Shown in pieces: positions 1 to 7,974 of a DNA stretch of 18,864 nt; within the stretch, counting starts at the first letter, position 1; every line of letters starts with the position of its first letter. This stretch comes from Anaerolineales bacterium (lineage in GTDB: Bacteria; Chloroflexota; Anaerolineae; Anaerolineales; Villigracilaceae): positions 1 to 18,864 of the forward strand of contig WGAD01000145.1 of NCBI GenBank assembly GCA_015489255.1, given 5' to 3'. The position numbers and the translations under genes are program-made. Below the pieces are notes generated by a model. It saw nothing but the letters and a program-made list of their open reading frames with translations. It was not told the DNA's origin and made no database searches.

Positions 1-262
1 GATCGTACAGGCCGTGATGTTCGGTCAGCACCCCCACCGAAGCCCGCACACGTTGGGGGTGCTGCACTACATCCCAGCCAGCAATTTGTGCGCTGCCGCT
101 GGTTGGTCGCAAAACGGAGGTCAACATGCGCACCGTGGTCGTCTTGCCGGCTCCATTGGGGCCCAGCAAGGCCAACACTTCCCCCGGCTCGACGCGCATG
201 GTGAGGTTCTGCACGGCTTGCAAATCGGAGAAACGCTTGGATAAGCCTTCCGCTAGAATCAT
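1..262 (-). CDS. ABC transporter ATP-binding protein (partial, N-terminal 87 residues)
   Basis: This is the nucleotide-binding subunit of an ABC transporter, which hydrolyses ATP to drive a membrane partner. Only the N-terminus is present, because the gene runs off the left edge of the window. Translation from the ATG at 262 gives a Walker A motif GPNGAGKT at residues 34-41. The visible part ends around the Q-loop with GVLTEHHGLYD, a form typical of ATPases of ABC-2 type exporters (NatA/CcmA-like), where the usual Gln region is altered. The substrate cannot be told from this fragment. The gene lies 49 bases downstream of lgt on the same strand. No good Shine-Dalgarno sequence sits directly before the ATG. 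Instead a 14-base inverted repeat (263-276) occupies that position. The class call is secure; the subfamily is inference. Confidence 0.9.
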   Translation of the reverse strand, partial: MILAEGLSKRFSDLQAVQNLTMRVEPGEVLALLGPNGAGKTTTVRMLTSVLRPTSGSAQIAGWDVVQHPQRVRASVGVLTEHHGLYD

Positions 263-276
263 GGTATGAGCATACC
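263..276. promoter_or_regulatory. Inverted repeat directly before the ABC ATPase start codon
   Basis: GGTATG-AG-CATACC is a perfect 6+6 inverted repeat with a 2-base centre, ending one base from the ATG at 262. As DNA it could be an operator. As RNA it could form a 5-bp stem with a 4-base loop next to the start codon. The nearest purine-rich AAAGG is about 20 bases upstream of the ATG. The role is inference. Confidence 0.3.
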
Positions 277-311
277 CCAGGAGCCTTTAAAGCAACAATG
301 AGAAAACCGGC

Positions 312-1115
312 CTATTTGCGGCGATGCCGCCAAAACAAGGCCGCTGCAGAACCCACCGCCACAATAGCCATCAGGGTCTGGTTGGCGTTAATACCCGCAA
401 TTTCCGAGGCGTCCAGGCGAAGAAAATCGAGCAAGAAGCGGCCCACCGGATAGACGATGAGATACACCAGCAAGAGATCGCCGCGTTTGAGGCGGTCTGC
501 AAAACGCCGCCCGAGCCAAAGCAGCAAGGCCATGTTCATCAGGTTCCACAGCGATTCGTACAAAAAGAGGGGGTGGTAATAGGCGATATCTTCATATCCC
601 GGCAGGCGGTAAGGGGCTTCAACGTACAACTTCCAGGGCAAGCTGGTGGGGGCGCCGTAGAGCTCCTGGTTGAAATAATTTCCCCAGCGGCCCACGGCCT
701 GTCCCAGGGCCAGGGCCGGGGCGATGATGTCCGTCCATTCGAGGAAATCCAGGTTGTGGCGGCGAGCATACCAGTAGAGGGCCACCAGGCCGCCCATCAC
801 CGCGCCCGGGATGCCCAAGCCGCCCATGCGCAAATTGATCATCGCCAGCGGGTGGGTGAGGTAATAGCGGGTGGTGATGCCAGCGGCCACCGAGGAGGGC
901 GGCGGGGTAAAGACATGCCACAGGCGGGCGCCGATGATGCCCGCCACGATCAACCAGACCATCAAATCCCAGACGATGTCCGGATCGTGCCCGCGCCGCG
1001 CGGCGATCTTGCTAGCCAGCCAGCCGCCCAGCAAGGCCCCGCTCATCAGGATGAGGCCATAAAAATAAACGTAATAGGAACCGATATAAAAACCATTAAC
1101 GGGAGGGGGTAACAT
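312..1115 (-). CDS. lgt: Prolipoprotein diacylglyceryl transferase
   Basis: Lgt transfers the diacylglyceryl group of phosphatidylglycerol to the cysteine of a prolipoprotein lipobox. It is the first step of lipoprotein maturation at the cytoplasmic membrane. The 267-residue product has the family length and a multi-pass hydrophobic profile. It carries the Lgt signature GRWGNYFNQE at residues 142-151, containing the conserved Arg, Asn and Glu, and an upstream MGGLGIPGAVMGG loop at 97-109. The ATG at 1115 is preceded by AAGGAG at 6 bases spacing. That ribosome-binding site lies in the 15-base gap after the CDP-alcohol phosphatidyltransferase gene, so the two are probably co-transcribed. The next enzyme of the pathway, LspA, is encoded in another unit of the same window (14759-15280). 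Confidence 0.96.
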   Translation of the reverse strand: MLPPPVNGFYIGSYYVYFYGLILMSGALLGGWLASKIAARRGHDPDIVWDLMVWLIVAGIIGARLWHVFTPPPSSVAAGITTRYYLTHPLAMINLRMGGLGIPGAVMGGLVALYWYARRHNLDFLEWTDIIAPALALGQAVGRWGNYFNQELYGAPTSLPWKLYVEAPYRLPGYEDIAYYHPLFLYESLWNLMNMALLLWLGRRFADRLKRGDLLLVYLIVYPVGRFLLDFLRLDASEIAGINANQTLMAIVAVGSAAALFWRHRRK

Positions 1116-1130
1116 TTTTACTCCTTGTTA

Positions 1131-1763
1131 TTATTTGGGCACCTGTGCGCGCACGCGTGCCCAGGCTTGCTGCCGAATGTACCAAAAACGCTGTAAAGCC
1201 GTGAAGTTGGCCAACACGGCCAACGACCAAACCGCGATCTCCGGGCGTTGCAGCAAGAGGGAAGGCATGACCACCAGGTAACGCTCTACCCGCGTCATTA
1301 ACCCGGCTTTGACGTCGAAGCCCTGCACTTCGCCGCGCGCGCGCAGGTAAGAAACAAGCACCGTGCCGGCGGCTGCGGCGTAGGTCATCATGACCATCAA
1401 CGCATCGCCCTGGGTCAGGTAATAATATAACACGCCCGCCCAAGTGATCAGCTCGGAATAACGATCGGTCACCGCATCTACGACGGCCCCCCAATCGCTG
1501 GCTTCGCCGCTCAAACGCGCCATCGTGCCATCCAGCGCGTCGAACGGCACGGTGATGCCAATGAGCAACCCGCCGGCAACAAACCGCCCCTGAGCAACAA
1601 ACCAGGCGCCCAGCGAGGTGCCAAGAAACCCCAGCACCGTAACCATGTTGGGGCGCAGCCCCAGTTTCAGCAAAAAGCGGGCTGTTGGCTCCAAAAACCA
1701 GCGGAACCAGATACGCATACGGTCGGTGAACGTCAATCTATGGGAATCCGTCATTGTTGTCAC
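1131..1763 (-). CDS. CDP-alcohol phosphatidyltransferase family protein
   Basis: Membrane enzyme that joins a phosphatidyl group from CDP-diacylglycerol to an alcohol in phospholipid synthesis. The 210-residue protein shows the full signature D75-x2-D78-G-x2-A-R-x8-G92-x3-D96-x3-D100, whose aspartates bind the metal and CDP. Hydrophobic segments lie on both sides of it. The alcohol acceptor (glycerol-3-phosphate as in PgsA, inositol phosphate or another) cannot be fixed from sequence alone, so no symbol is given. A GTG start at 1763 is chosen because GAGG lies 6 bases before it; the in-frame ATG at 1754 would leave 15 bases. The start is one base past the ftsK stop codon, and lgt follows, so membrane-lipid and lipoprotein functions adjoin. 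Confidence 0.9.
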   Translation of the reverse strand: MTTMTDSHRLTFTDRMRIWFRWFLEPTARFLLKLGLRPNMVTVLGFLGTSLGAWFVAQGRFVAGGLLIGITVPFDALDGTMARLSGEASDWGAVVDAVTDRYSELITWAGVLYYYLTQGDALMVMMTYAAAAGTVLVSYLRARGEVQGFDVKAGLMTRVERYLVVMPSLLLQRPEIAVWSLAVLANFTALQRFWYIRQQAWARVRAQVPK

Positions 1764-1764
1764 T

Positions 1765-3918
1765 TCAATCCTCGTCGTCTTCGTGAATGTCGATTAAAAT
1801 CTCGCGCTCCCGTCCGCCGCCCCGCGAAGGGCCAACCACTCCGCGGTCTTCCAGTTCATCCAGCAGGCGGGCAGCGCGCGGGTAACCGATGTGCAGTTTA
1901 CGTTGCAGCAAAGAAGCGCTGGCGCGTCCCGTTTCGCGGATGACGTCGATCGCCTCTTCAATCAGGGCCTGATCGCTGTCCTCGGGCGGGGCGTTGAGCA
2001 CTTCTTCCCAGGGGGGCGCATCTCCCTGCTCCAAATGCGCTTTTTGCTGCCAGTAATCGATGAGGCGGTCGATCTCCCGATCGCTGACGAACACGCCCTG
2101 GGCGCGTTGGGGCGCGCTGGCATCCGGCGCCAGGAAGAGCATATCGCCGCGGCCTAACAGGTGTTCGGCGCCGGGTGCATCCAAAATCACCCGGCTATCA
2201 ACCCCGGAAGCCACCGCAAAGGCAATCCGTGCCGGGAAGTTGGCTTTGATCAGGCCAGTCACCACGTCTGTGCTGGGGCGCTGGGTCGCCACCACCAGGT
2301 GGATGCCTGTCGCGCGGGCCATCTGGGCCAGGCGCACCAGGTTGTGCTCCGTTTGCTCTGGCGCCGCCATCATCAGATCGGCCAGTTCGTCGATCAGCAC
2401 CACCAGCCGCGGCATGAGTTGTCCGTTTTTGCGACGCGCCATCTTACGGTTGTAGCTGGCAATATCGCGCGCCCGCGCCAGCTCCAGCATCTTGTAACGC
2501 CGGTCCATCTCCAACGTTACCCATTGCAACACCCCCAAGATGCGCTTGACGTCGGTTTCCACCTTCCCCAACAAATGAGGCAGCCCGTTGAAGCGCACCA
2601 GCTCCACCATTTTGGAGTCGATCATCACCATTTTCAGTTGTTCGGGGGTGTTGTTCATCGCCAGGCAAGCAGCAATGGAGGTGATGCAAACCGATTTTCC
2701 GGAGCCGGTTGCACCGGCAATGAGTAAATGCGGCATTTTTGCCAAGTCTGCAACGACCGGTCGGCCAGAGACATCGCGCCCGAGGGCAATCGCGAGCGGC
2801 GAGCGGGCGCCAACGAAAGCCTTGCTTTGCAAAAGCGTCCGCATTCGCACCACAGTTGCACGGGGGTTCGGCACTTCAATTCCGACATAGGATTGCCCGG
2901 GCACAGGCGCCTGAATGCGCAACCGCTCCGCAGAAAGGGCCAGCGCCAGGTCGCGCCGCAACGAGGCGATCTGCGCTACGCGTACCTTCAAACGCCGCGC
3001 ATCTTCCCCGTCACCTTTTTCGATGAACCCCGGCTTAACGGCAAACTGGGTCACCGTGGGGCCAACGCGAAAACCGATGACCTGCGCCGGAATGCCGAAC
3101 TCCGCCAGCGTTTTTTCGATCAGCCCTGCCGTCTGGTTGATGGTTCGCTCGTCGGGGCGGGCGGTTTTGTCCGTTTGCAAGAGGTCCAGGGGGGGCAGGG
3201 CGTCGGAGCGGACCCAATCTTCCGCCGGAACGGTTTCATCGGGCGGTGGTTCCACTTTGAAGGATTTGCGATATTCGGGGGGCAGGGAAACGCGCTTCGG
3301 GCGCGCTGCGGCGCGCCGTGCTGCGGGAGGCGGCGCCTCGGTGGCCTCGGGTTCGGTTTCCACCACCAACGATTCCCCCTCCTCCACCCAGTTTCCGGTC
3401 ATCTTCAACAGTTGCCGTTCCGCCCAGGCCGGGAGGTTCAACGCCCCCAGCAAAGCCGCAACCCAAAGGACCGCCAACCCGATGGTCGCCCCCCAAAAGC
3501 CCGCTGCGCTTTCCAGGGCGTAGGCAATGCCCCAGCCAATGCGTCCGCCATCCAGGCCTGCTTCCGCCCGCAAAGCGGAAAGGCCGCCCGTCTCCGCCAG
3601 CAAGGCCAGTGAAACCAAGGCCAATACTTCCCACCAGAGCAAGCGCCCAACGGGCAGGGGGCGAGGTTCGCGCTGCAACAACCACCAACCGCCCCATAAC
3701 AAAAAAGCCGGCACAAAGACACTGCCCCACCCAAGCCACAAGCGCAATCCGTTCACCAGGGGCGTCAACAAGGCGCCGTGCGTCCAACCGGGCAGCCCCA
3801 ATGCCAGCAAGAGCGCCAAGGTCACCGCCAGGGTGCCCAAGAAATCACGTCCATAACGCCGCCAGCCCAGTTGGGCGGCAGCCAGTTTTTCGGCCCAAGG
3901 GGGCACAGCATCAGACAT
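1765..3918 (-). CDS. ftsK: DNA translocase FtsK/SpoIIIE
   Basis: Septum-located ATPase that pumps chromosomal DNA during division or sporulation-like processes. The 717-residue product has about four hydrophobic segments in residues 25-160. A Pro/Ala-rich linker (about 185-245) follows, then the alpha/beta motor. Walker A is GATGSGKS at 402-409, and Walker B is LVVLIDE at 505-511. Further FtsK motifs are VVATQRPSTDVVTG at 542-555 and LLGRGDML at 587-594. A winged-helix gamma domain at about 648-711, with GYPRAARLLDELEDRGVVG, is the part that reads polar DNA guide sequences. The short linker resembles SpoIIIE/SftA-size proteins more than the very long linker of E. coli FtsK. Its start overlaps the stop of the upstream S1-domain gene by 8 bases, which suggests coupled translation. 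Confidence 0.97.
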   Translation of the reverse strand: MSDAVPPWAEKLAAAQLGWRRYGRDFLGTLAVTLALLLALGLPGWTHGALLTPLVNGLRLWLGWGSVFVPAFLLWGGWWLLQREPRPLPVGRLLWWEVLALVSLALLAETGGLSALRAEAGLDGGRIGWGIAYALESAAGFWGATIGLAVLWVAALLGALNLPAWAERQLLKMTGNWVEEGESLVVETEPEATEAPPPAARRAAARPKRVSLPPEYRKSFKVEPPPDETVPAEDWVRSDALPPLDLLQTDKTARPDERTINQTAGLIEKTLAEFGIPAQVIGFRVGPTVTQFAVKPGFIEKGDGEDARRLKVRVAQIASLRRDLALALSAERLRIQAPVPGQSYVGIEVPNPRATVVRMRTLLQSKAFVGARSPLAIALGRDVSGRPVVADLAKMPHLLIAGATGSGKSVCITSIAACLAMNNTPEQLKMVMIDSKMVELVRFNGLPHLLGKVETDVKRILGVLQWVTLEMDRRYKMLELARARDIASYNRKMARRKNGQLMPRLVVLIDELADLMMAAPEQTEHNLVRLAQMARATGIHLVVATQRPSTDVVTGLIKANFPARIAFAVASGVDSRVILDAPGAEHLLGRGDMLFLAPDASAPQRAQGVFVSDREIDRLIDYWQQKAHLEQGDAPPWEEVLNAPPEDSDQALIEEAIDVIRETGRASASLLQRKLHIGYPRAARLLDELEDRGVVGPSRGGGREREILIDIHEDDED

Positions 3919-4846
3919 GGTTGCGCTCGTTTACCAAGAGGCTCAATCCCAGGCGTTGGCGTTCTGGTTCCAGTTGCAGCACACGCACCCACACCTTTTG
4001 CCCGGGCTGCAGGAGGTCGCGCACTTTTTGCCCCGCGGCCAAAGGGATCTGAGAAACGTGAATCAGTCCTTCGATCCCGTTTGGGAGGCGGGCAAAAGCG
4101 CCATAAGGCACCAATTGGGTGATTTCCGCCTCGGTTTCGGCGCCCGGGGGAAAGGTTTCGGCGGCGCTTTCCCAAGGGTTGGGGCGCAATCGCTTCAGGC
4201 TGAGCGCCACCCGGCAGCGTTCTGGCGAAAGATCGAGCACCAGCACTTGCAGGCGTTGATCCATCTGCACCACCTCGGAAGGATGCGAGACCCGCCCCCA
4301 GGAAAGTTCAGAGATGTGAATCAGCCCTTCCACGCCGCCCAGGTCAACGAAGACGCCAAAGTCGGTGATGTTGGTCACCTGGCCCGAAATGGTCTGTCCG
4401 GGTTCGAGCATGGAAAAGAGGATCTGCCGCCGGCCAGAACCGGCCATAGCCGCCCGTTCAGAAAAGACCACGCGGCTGTTTTCCGGCACGCATTCAATGA
4501 CCTTCAGGCGCAGCCGCCGCCCGATCATGCGGCGCGCCTTCTCGTCGCGGCGGCCAGAATCGCCGTTTACGGCTGTCGAAACCAGATGAGAATAGGGCAC
4601 AAAACCTTTCAGCCCTTCCCCATCCACCAGCAGGCCGCCACGGTTGTAGCCGGATACGGTCAGTTCAATGACCTCATCCAGCAGGAACAGGCGCCGGGCG
4701 CGCTCCCAGTCGAGGCCGTTGTCTGCGCGGCTTTCGGCCTTGACCGGCGCCGGCAAGTAGCTTTCTTCATCCGACAAAATGGATTCCCACCAACCTTCAT
4801 CAATTTCTTCGAAAAAATCTTCGGGTACCTGTAAATCAGACCCCAT
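3911..4846 (-). CDS. S1 RNA-binding domain protein (three S1 repeats)
   Basis: A 311-residue RNA-binding protein related to ribosomal protein S1 but shorter. Three S1 (OB-fold) repeats are visible. The first, about 57-131, has GLKGFVPYSHL. The second, about 150-219, is the best match, with TDFGVFVDLGGVEGLIHISE. The third, about 234-304, has VPYGAFARLPNGIEGLIHVS. An acidic N-terminal tail of about 50 residues precedes them. The ATG at 4846 is preferred because GGAG lies 8 bases before it and because residues upstream in the same frame look like antisense noise. It overlaps the end of the sensor gene by 11 bases and the start of ftsK by 8 bases. A role in translation or mRNA binding is likely. 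Whether it replaces RpsA or is an additional S1 protein is unknown. Confidence 0.88.
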   Translation of the reverse strand: MGSDLQVPEDFFEEIDEGWWESILSDEESYLPAPVKAESRADNGLDWERARRLFLLDEVIELTVSGYNRGGLLVDGEGLKGFVPYSHLVSTAVNGDSGRRDEKARRMIGRRLRLKVIECVPENSRVVFSERAAMAGSGRRQILFSMLEPGQTISGQVTNITDFGVFVDLGGVEGLIHISELSWGRVSHPSEVVQMDQRLQVLVLDLSPERCRVALSLKRLRPNPWESAAETFPPGAETEAEITQLVPYGAFARLPNGIEGLIHVSQIPLAAGQKVRDLLQPGQKVWVRVLQLEPERQRLGLSLLVNERNHV

Positions 4847-6767
4847 GGTGTTCGCTCCGCTCCTTTCCAGATTTCTTTCTCCTGACTTCGGTTTCCATCT
4901 CAATAATGGCGCGTGCCACCTCGGCGATCGCCACCCGCTGCTTGCGATACAAATCGGCCTCCGAAAGGGCCAGGCGGGCTGCCACATCGCGCACTTTTTG
5001 TCCTTGCAGGAACTTCAGCTCCAGAATATTATACAAAATCCATTCCGTGGTAAAGCGACGTTCTCCTTCCGGGCGCACCGTCTCGAGCGCGCGCCGCAAC
5101 AAGGCGCGCAAGGCATTCGCGCGGTTACCGGCATAGTCCACCGCCATCTGTTGCACCACTTCCAGTTCCAGCAAGGGGTTGCGCGTCAGCTTGGGACCGC
5201 CCCAATAATGTGAAAAGGCATCTTTCACCAGGGCTGTTACGCGGTCGTCATCTTGCAGCCAATCGGGCGACAATACATACCGCCCCGAAGCGCGCATCTT
5301 TTGCAGATATTCGGCCTGCGGCTGAATGTTTTCCAGGGTTTGGAAAATGCGTTGTTGCAGCAACCGGTCTTCCAGCGCCAGGGCGGCGCGCTCTGCCAGC
5401 AGCCAAAGCGCATGACGCTGGGCTTCGTCCAGTTGCCGCCGCTCGCCGCTATAACACCCGAGCAATCCAATCAGTAACGGCGGTTCGTCTTTCTGGTGAT
5501 GCCCATACAGCGGCAACACCAAAAAGCCGCGCCACAGGAATTCGCGCCGGTCTGCCCCTCCGTCGGGCACCTGTTCCAGGGCGCCGGCCAGGTCGAAGAT
5601 GGAGAACAAGCGCCGATCGCCAGAAACGACGATCAGGCCGGGCAAGTTGGCAATTTCCAGCGCGGCCACAAAAGCAAAGGATGATTGCATCGTATCGCGC
5701 ACGGCGGCCAGGATGGTATCCAAAAACTGCCGCAGGTCGCTGCTGGTGAACAGGCGCTCTTCCATGTTTTGCAACAAAATCAATTGTTCCCGATCCGGGC
5801 CGAGAAAAAAGCGCCGCTCCAGCGCCGGCCCCAGCAGGGTGATGGCATATTCCATCACCAGGATGACGACGACGACGGACAAAGGCACAGCCGCCGTGTA
5901 CACCTGTCCGTAGATCTCGCCGATGCGGCGCACAACCGTCATCGCCCCCAGGGTCAGAGAGGCTGTCACCGGGCCGCGCAAAATCCACTTGAAGAGCCGC
6001 GCTTTCACAACCCGATCGGGCCAGGTGACGCCAAAAAAAGCCACAGCATAGGCCATGACCACCGTCAACCCTCCGACCAAGAAGTTCGCTGCGACCACCG
6101 CCAGCCAAAAGACCAACGGGTGGTTGGCCGCCAATGTAGAGCCATACAACAGATAAGGATACGTCCCCAGAGCCGGAGCAGTGGCACCGGCCATCAAGTA
6201 AGCCATGCGGCGGCGGCCAGAGCGCGTCAGCGTGCGCTGGTACGCGCGTAAAAAGTTGGCGACCGCCAACGCCAGGATGACGACATAGTACAGGGTAAAC
6301 AGCGCCGTCCACGGCGTGCGCTGGTGGTGTGGCGCGGGACGGGCGTCCAGTTGCAAGGGGCCAACCAGCCGCCCCTCGATGAGCAGCAAAAGGAAAAACG
6401 CCGAAACCAGGTACGTCAGGCGCACGGCCAGGCGGCGGCGGCCACGGGAAGGCCGCCCGACGGTGATCAGCAAGGCGTCGGACAGGTGCAAATATGCCGC
6501 CGGTAGAAAAACCAGCCCCACCCATTGCAAGCGATATGCCCGGTCCATGATCGCCGTTGCCTGGGTGGTCGAGGCCAGGCTCTCGCTGGTGAAAACAATC
6601 ACCACGGACAGCAAAACAATGGCAAAAGAACGCGCTACGCGATCCTTAAGATTGAAAGAAAGCGCATACAGTAAAAGTGAAAACGCCGTGATGGCGATCC
6701 CCGCCGTCAGGATGTCGTTCAGGGTTTGCAAACCCGTGATGAAATGAAGTTCCCAGCTGCTACCCAT
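4836..6767 (-). CDS. Multi-pass membrane sensor with GAF-like domain and C-terminal HTH-like region
   Basis: A 643-residue protein with about eight or nine hydrophobic segments between residues 18 and 313. This arrangement is similar to the N-terminal 7TM sensor part of some histidine kinases. A GAF-like domain follows at about 335-470. No His-box, HATPase, GGDEF, EAL or HD motif is visible, so it is not a kinase or a cyclic-di-GMP enzyme. The C-terminal part (about 540-622) is predicted helical. It includes FLQGQKVRDVAARLALSEA, which reads like the helix-turn-helix of a transcription factor or sigma region 4. A reasonable inference is a membrane-bound one-component regulator, but DNA binding is unproven. 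The gene starts 6 bases after the GNAT stop, without a clear Shine-Dalgarno sequence, so coupled translation is likely. Its 3' end overlaps the S1-domain gene. Confidence 0.75.
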   Translation of the reverse strand: MGSSWELHFITGLQTLNDILTAGIAITAFSLLLYALSFNLKDRVARSFAIVLLSVVIVFTSESLASTTQATAIMDRAYRLQWVGLVFLPAAYLHLSDALLITVGRPSRGRRRLAVRLTYLVSAFFLLLLIEGRLVGPLQLDARPAPHHQRTPWTALFTLYYVVILALAVANFLRAYQRTLTRSGRRRMAYLMAGATAPALGTYPYLLYGSTLAANHPLVFWLAVVAANFLVGGLTVVMAYAVAFFGVTWPDRVVKARLFKWILRGPVTASLTLGAMTVVRRIGEIYGQVYTAAVPLSVVVVILVMEYAITLLGPALERRFFLGPDREQLILLQNMEERLFTSSDLRQFLDTILAAVRDTMQSSFAFVAALEIANLPGLIVVSGDRRLFSIFDLAGALEQVPDGGADRREFLWRGFLVLPLYGHHQKDEPPLLIGLLGCYSGERRQLDEAQRHALWLLAERAALALEDRLLQQRIFQTLENIQPQAEYLQKMRASGRYVLSPDWLQDDDRVTALVKDAFSHYWGGPKLTRNPLLELEVVQQMAVDYAGNRANALRALLRRALETVRPEGERRFTTEWILYNILELKFLQGQKVRDVAARLALSEADLYRKQRVAIAEVARAIIEMETEVRRKKSGKERSEHHGV

Positions 6768-6773
6768 AAATGG

Positions 6774-7313
6774 TTATTGGATGATCTTCCCATAAAAGAG
6801 CGCCACTTCTTGCGAGGCGTAATACTGATCGTGATACCCGCAAAATTCATACCCTGCCCGCTGCGCCAGGCGCACAGCCGGGTCGTTTTTCGAAATCATC
6901 TCCAGGGTTAGCTGGCGCAGGTTGCGGGCGCGTGCCCAACCTTCCGCGGCCTGCAACAAGAACGCGCCCAGCCCTTGCAGCCGCCAAGGGGCGTTGACCA
7001 CCCAATCGGTCACCCAGGCCAGGTCATGGCGTGGTTCAATCCGCACATAGCCGCCCAATTGTTCCCCACGCGCGGCCACCAGGGTGACCGCCTGGCGATT
7101 CCAGACATCCGGCAGGCGTTGCACATCGCGCGGATACGTCAGCCAGACTTCGCGCGGCAACCGCACTCGCCGAAAACGCGCCTGTACCTGCAAACCGTCC
7201 GGGGAAACTTCCCAGTTCATCTGCCAGACGTAAGTCGTCTGCCCACCGTGGTCCATGGCGGTCAGGGTGCGGATATCGGTTGAAACCGCTGGCCGAATCT
7301 GCCAGTCGCTCAT
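6774..7313 (-). CDS. GNAT family N-acetyltransferase
   Basis: A 179-residue acetyl-CoA-dependent transferase; the acceptor is unknown. The acetyl-CoA-binding motif A is visible as RLQGLGA at residues 111-117, after the strand AWVTDWVVN. It is followed by the helix FLLQAAEGWARARN and then by the motif B region with the conserved Asn at 143 and QRAGYEFCGYHDQYY (151-165). The C-terminal layout resembles RimI-like and antibiotic acetyltransferases, but the specificity cannot be assigned. The ATG at 7313 is chosen because it overlaps the stop of the upstream gene as ATGA and because the GNAT fold begins immediately (SDWQIRPA). A longer open frame to 7484 is only antisense extension. The gene lies inside the punA-led run. 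Confidence 0.87.
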   Translation of the reverse strand: MSDWQIRPAVSTDIRTLTAMDHGGQTTYVWQMNWEVSPDGLQVQARFRRVRLPREVWLTYPRDVQRLPDVWNRQAVTLVAARGEQLGGYVRIEPRHDLAWVTDWVVNAPWRLQGLGAFLLQAAEGWARARNLRQLTLEMISKNDPAVRLAQRAGYEFCGYHDQYYASQEVALFYGKIIQ

Positions 7314-7972
7314 GGCGTTTCCCCTCCCACCCGCAGGGTGATGGTGCAAGGCTGCAAAGCCTGTCCGGCGGCGTCTGTCACCATCAGGCGCAAGGCATAA
7401 TCTCCCGGCAGGAGGGTGGAGGTATCCCAGCGCCCCAGTTCGCCGTCGCGTATCGGGGTACGCCCCGCCAAGATCGTCGTCCATTGCTCCACCCCCAGCG
7501 GGGACATTTCGAATTTATAAAAACCGAAGTTGGGTACGTCCGCAGTCCCGGTCAGGGTCACCAGGCCGTTCACCTTTGCACCATTGACCGGTTCGGTGAT
7601 TTCAATCTGGTTGGGCGTGCAGCCGGTTTCTCCGGGCAAAGCGGGGGCCGCCGGCACCTCGCCGCTGACCGCCGGCGACGGGGTAAACAAAATGTCCGCG
7701 GTCGGCGTCGCCAACACGGACAAGGCATCGCTGGACGGAACGACGAACGAAGCCACAACGAACTCGGACAGGAAGAGAATGACCACCAGCCCCAGTTGCG
7801 CTGCGCCGCGCACAACCCGCTGCATGGCTATCTCGCGCTCCAGGCCAAAGATGGCCCCTTGCCACTCCAACCAGGCGCGCCACAACTGGCGGCCGGCAAA
7901 CAAAGCCGCCAGTCCTAGCAGGATGTACACCAGCGGTTCGTTTTCCGCCAGAAACCGCAACACCGCATCCAT
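7310..7972 (-). CDS. Membrane-anchored protein with an Ig-like extracellular domain
   Basis: A 220-residue protein of unknown function. Two hydrophobic segments, about residues 14-32 and 57-79, are followed by a Ser/Thr/Pro/Ala-rich linker (80-117) and a beta-rich domain of about 100 residues. Strand motifs such as GLVTLTGTADVPNFGFYKFE and GDYALRLMVTDAAGQ are typical of bacterial Ig-like modules that occur on envelope proteins. Two cysteines flank this domain (118 and 209) and could form a disulfide if it is outside the cell. The ATG at 7972 is 2 bases after the punA stop, and the stop overlaps the GNAT start as ATGA. The surface location is inference from the two-helix anchor plus linker plus Ig layout. 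Confidence 0.72.
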   Translation of the reverse strand: MDAVLRFLAENEPLVYILLGLAALFAGRQLWRAWLEWQGAIFGLEREIAMQRVVRGAAQLGLVVILFLSEFVVASFVVPSSDALSVLATPTADILFTPSPAVSGEVPAAPALPGETGCTPNQIEITEPVNGAKVNGLVTLTGTADVPNFGFYKFEMSPLGVEQWTTILAGRTPIRDGELGRWDTSTLLPGDYALRLMVTDAAGQALQPCTITLRVGGETP

Positions 7973-7974
7973 CG

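Noticed and set aside
312..330. GCGGC-GAT-GCCGC hairpin at the end of lgt as a terminator
   Set aside because: It lies inside the coding region and is not followed by a T-run on the lgt strand.
2728..4834. Long plus-strand open frames opposite ftsK and the S1 gene
   Set aside because: The minus-strand genes carry full family motifs; the plus-strand frames are low-information shadows common in GC-rich DNA.
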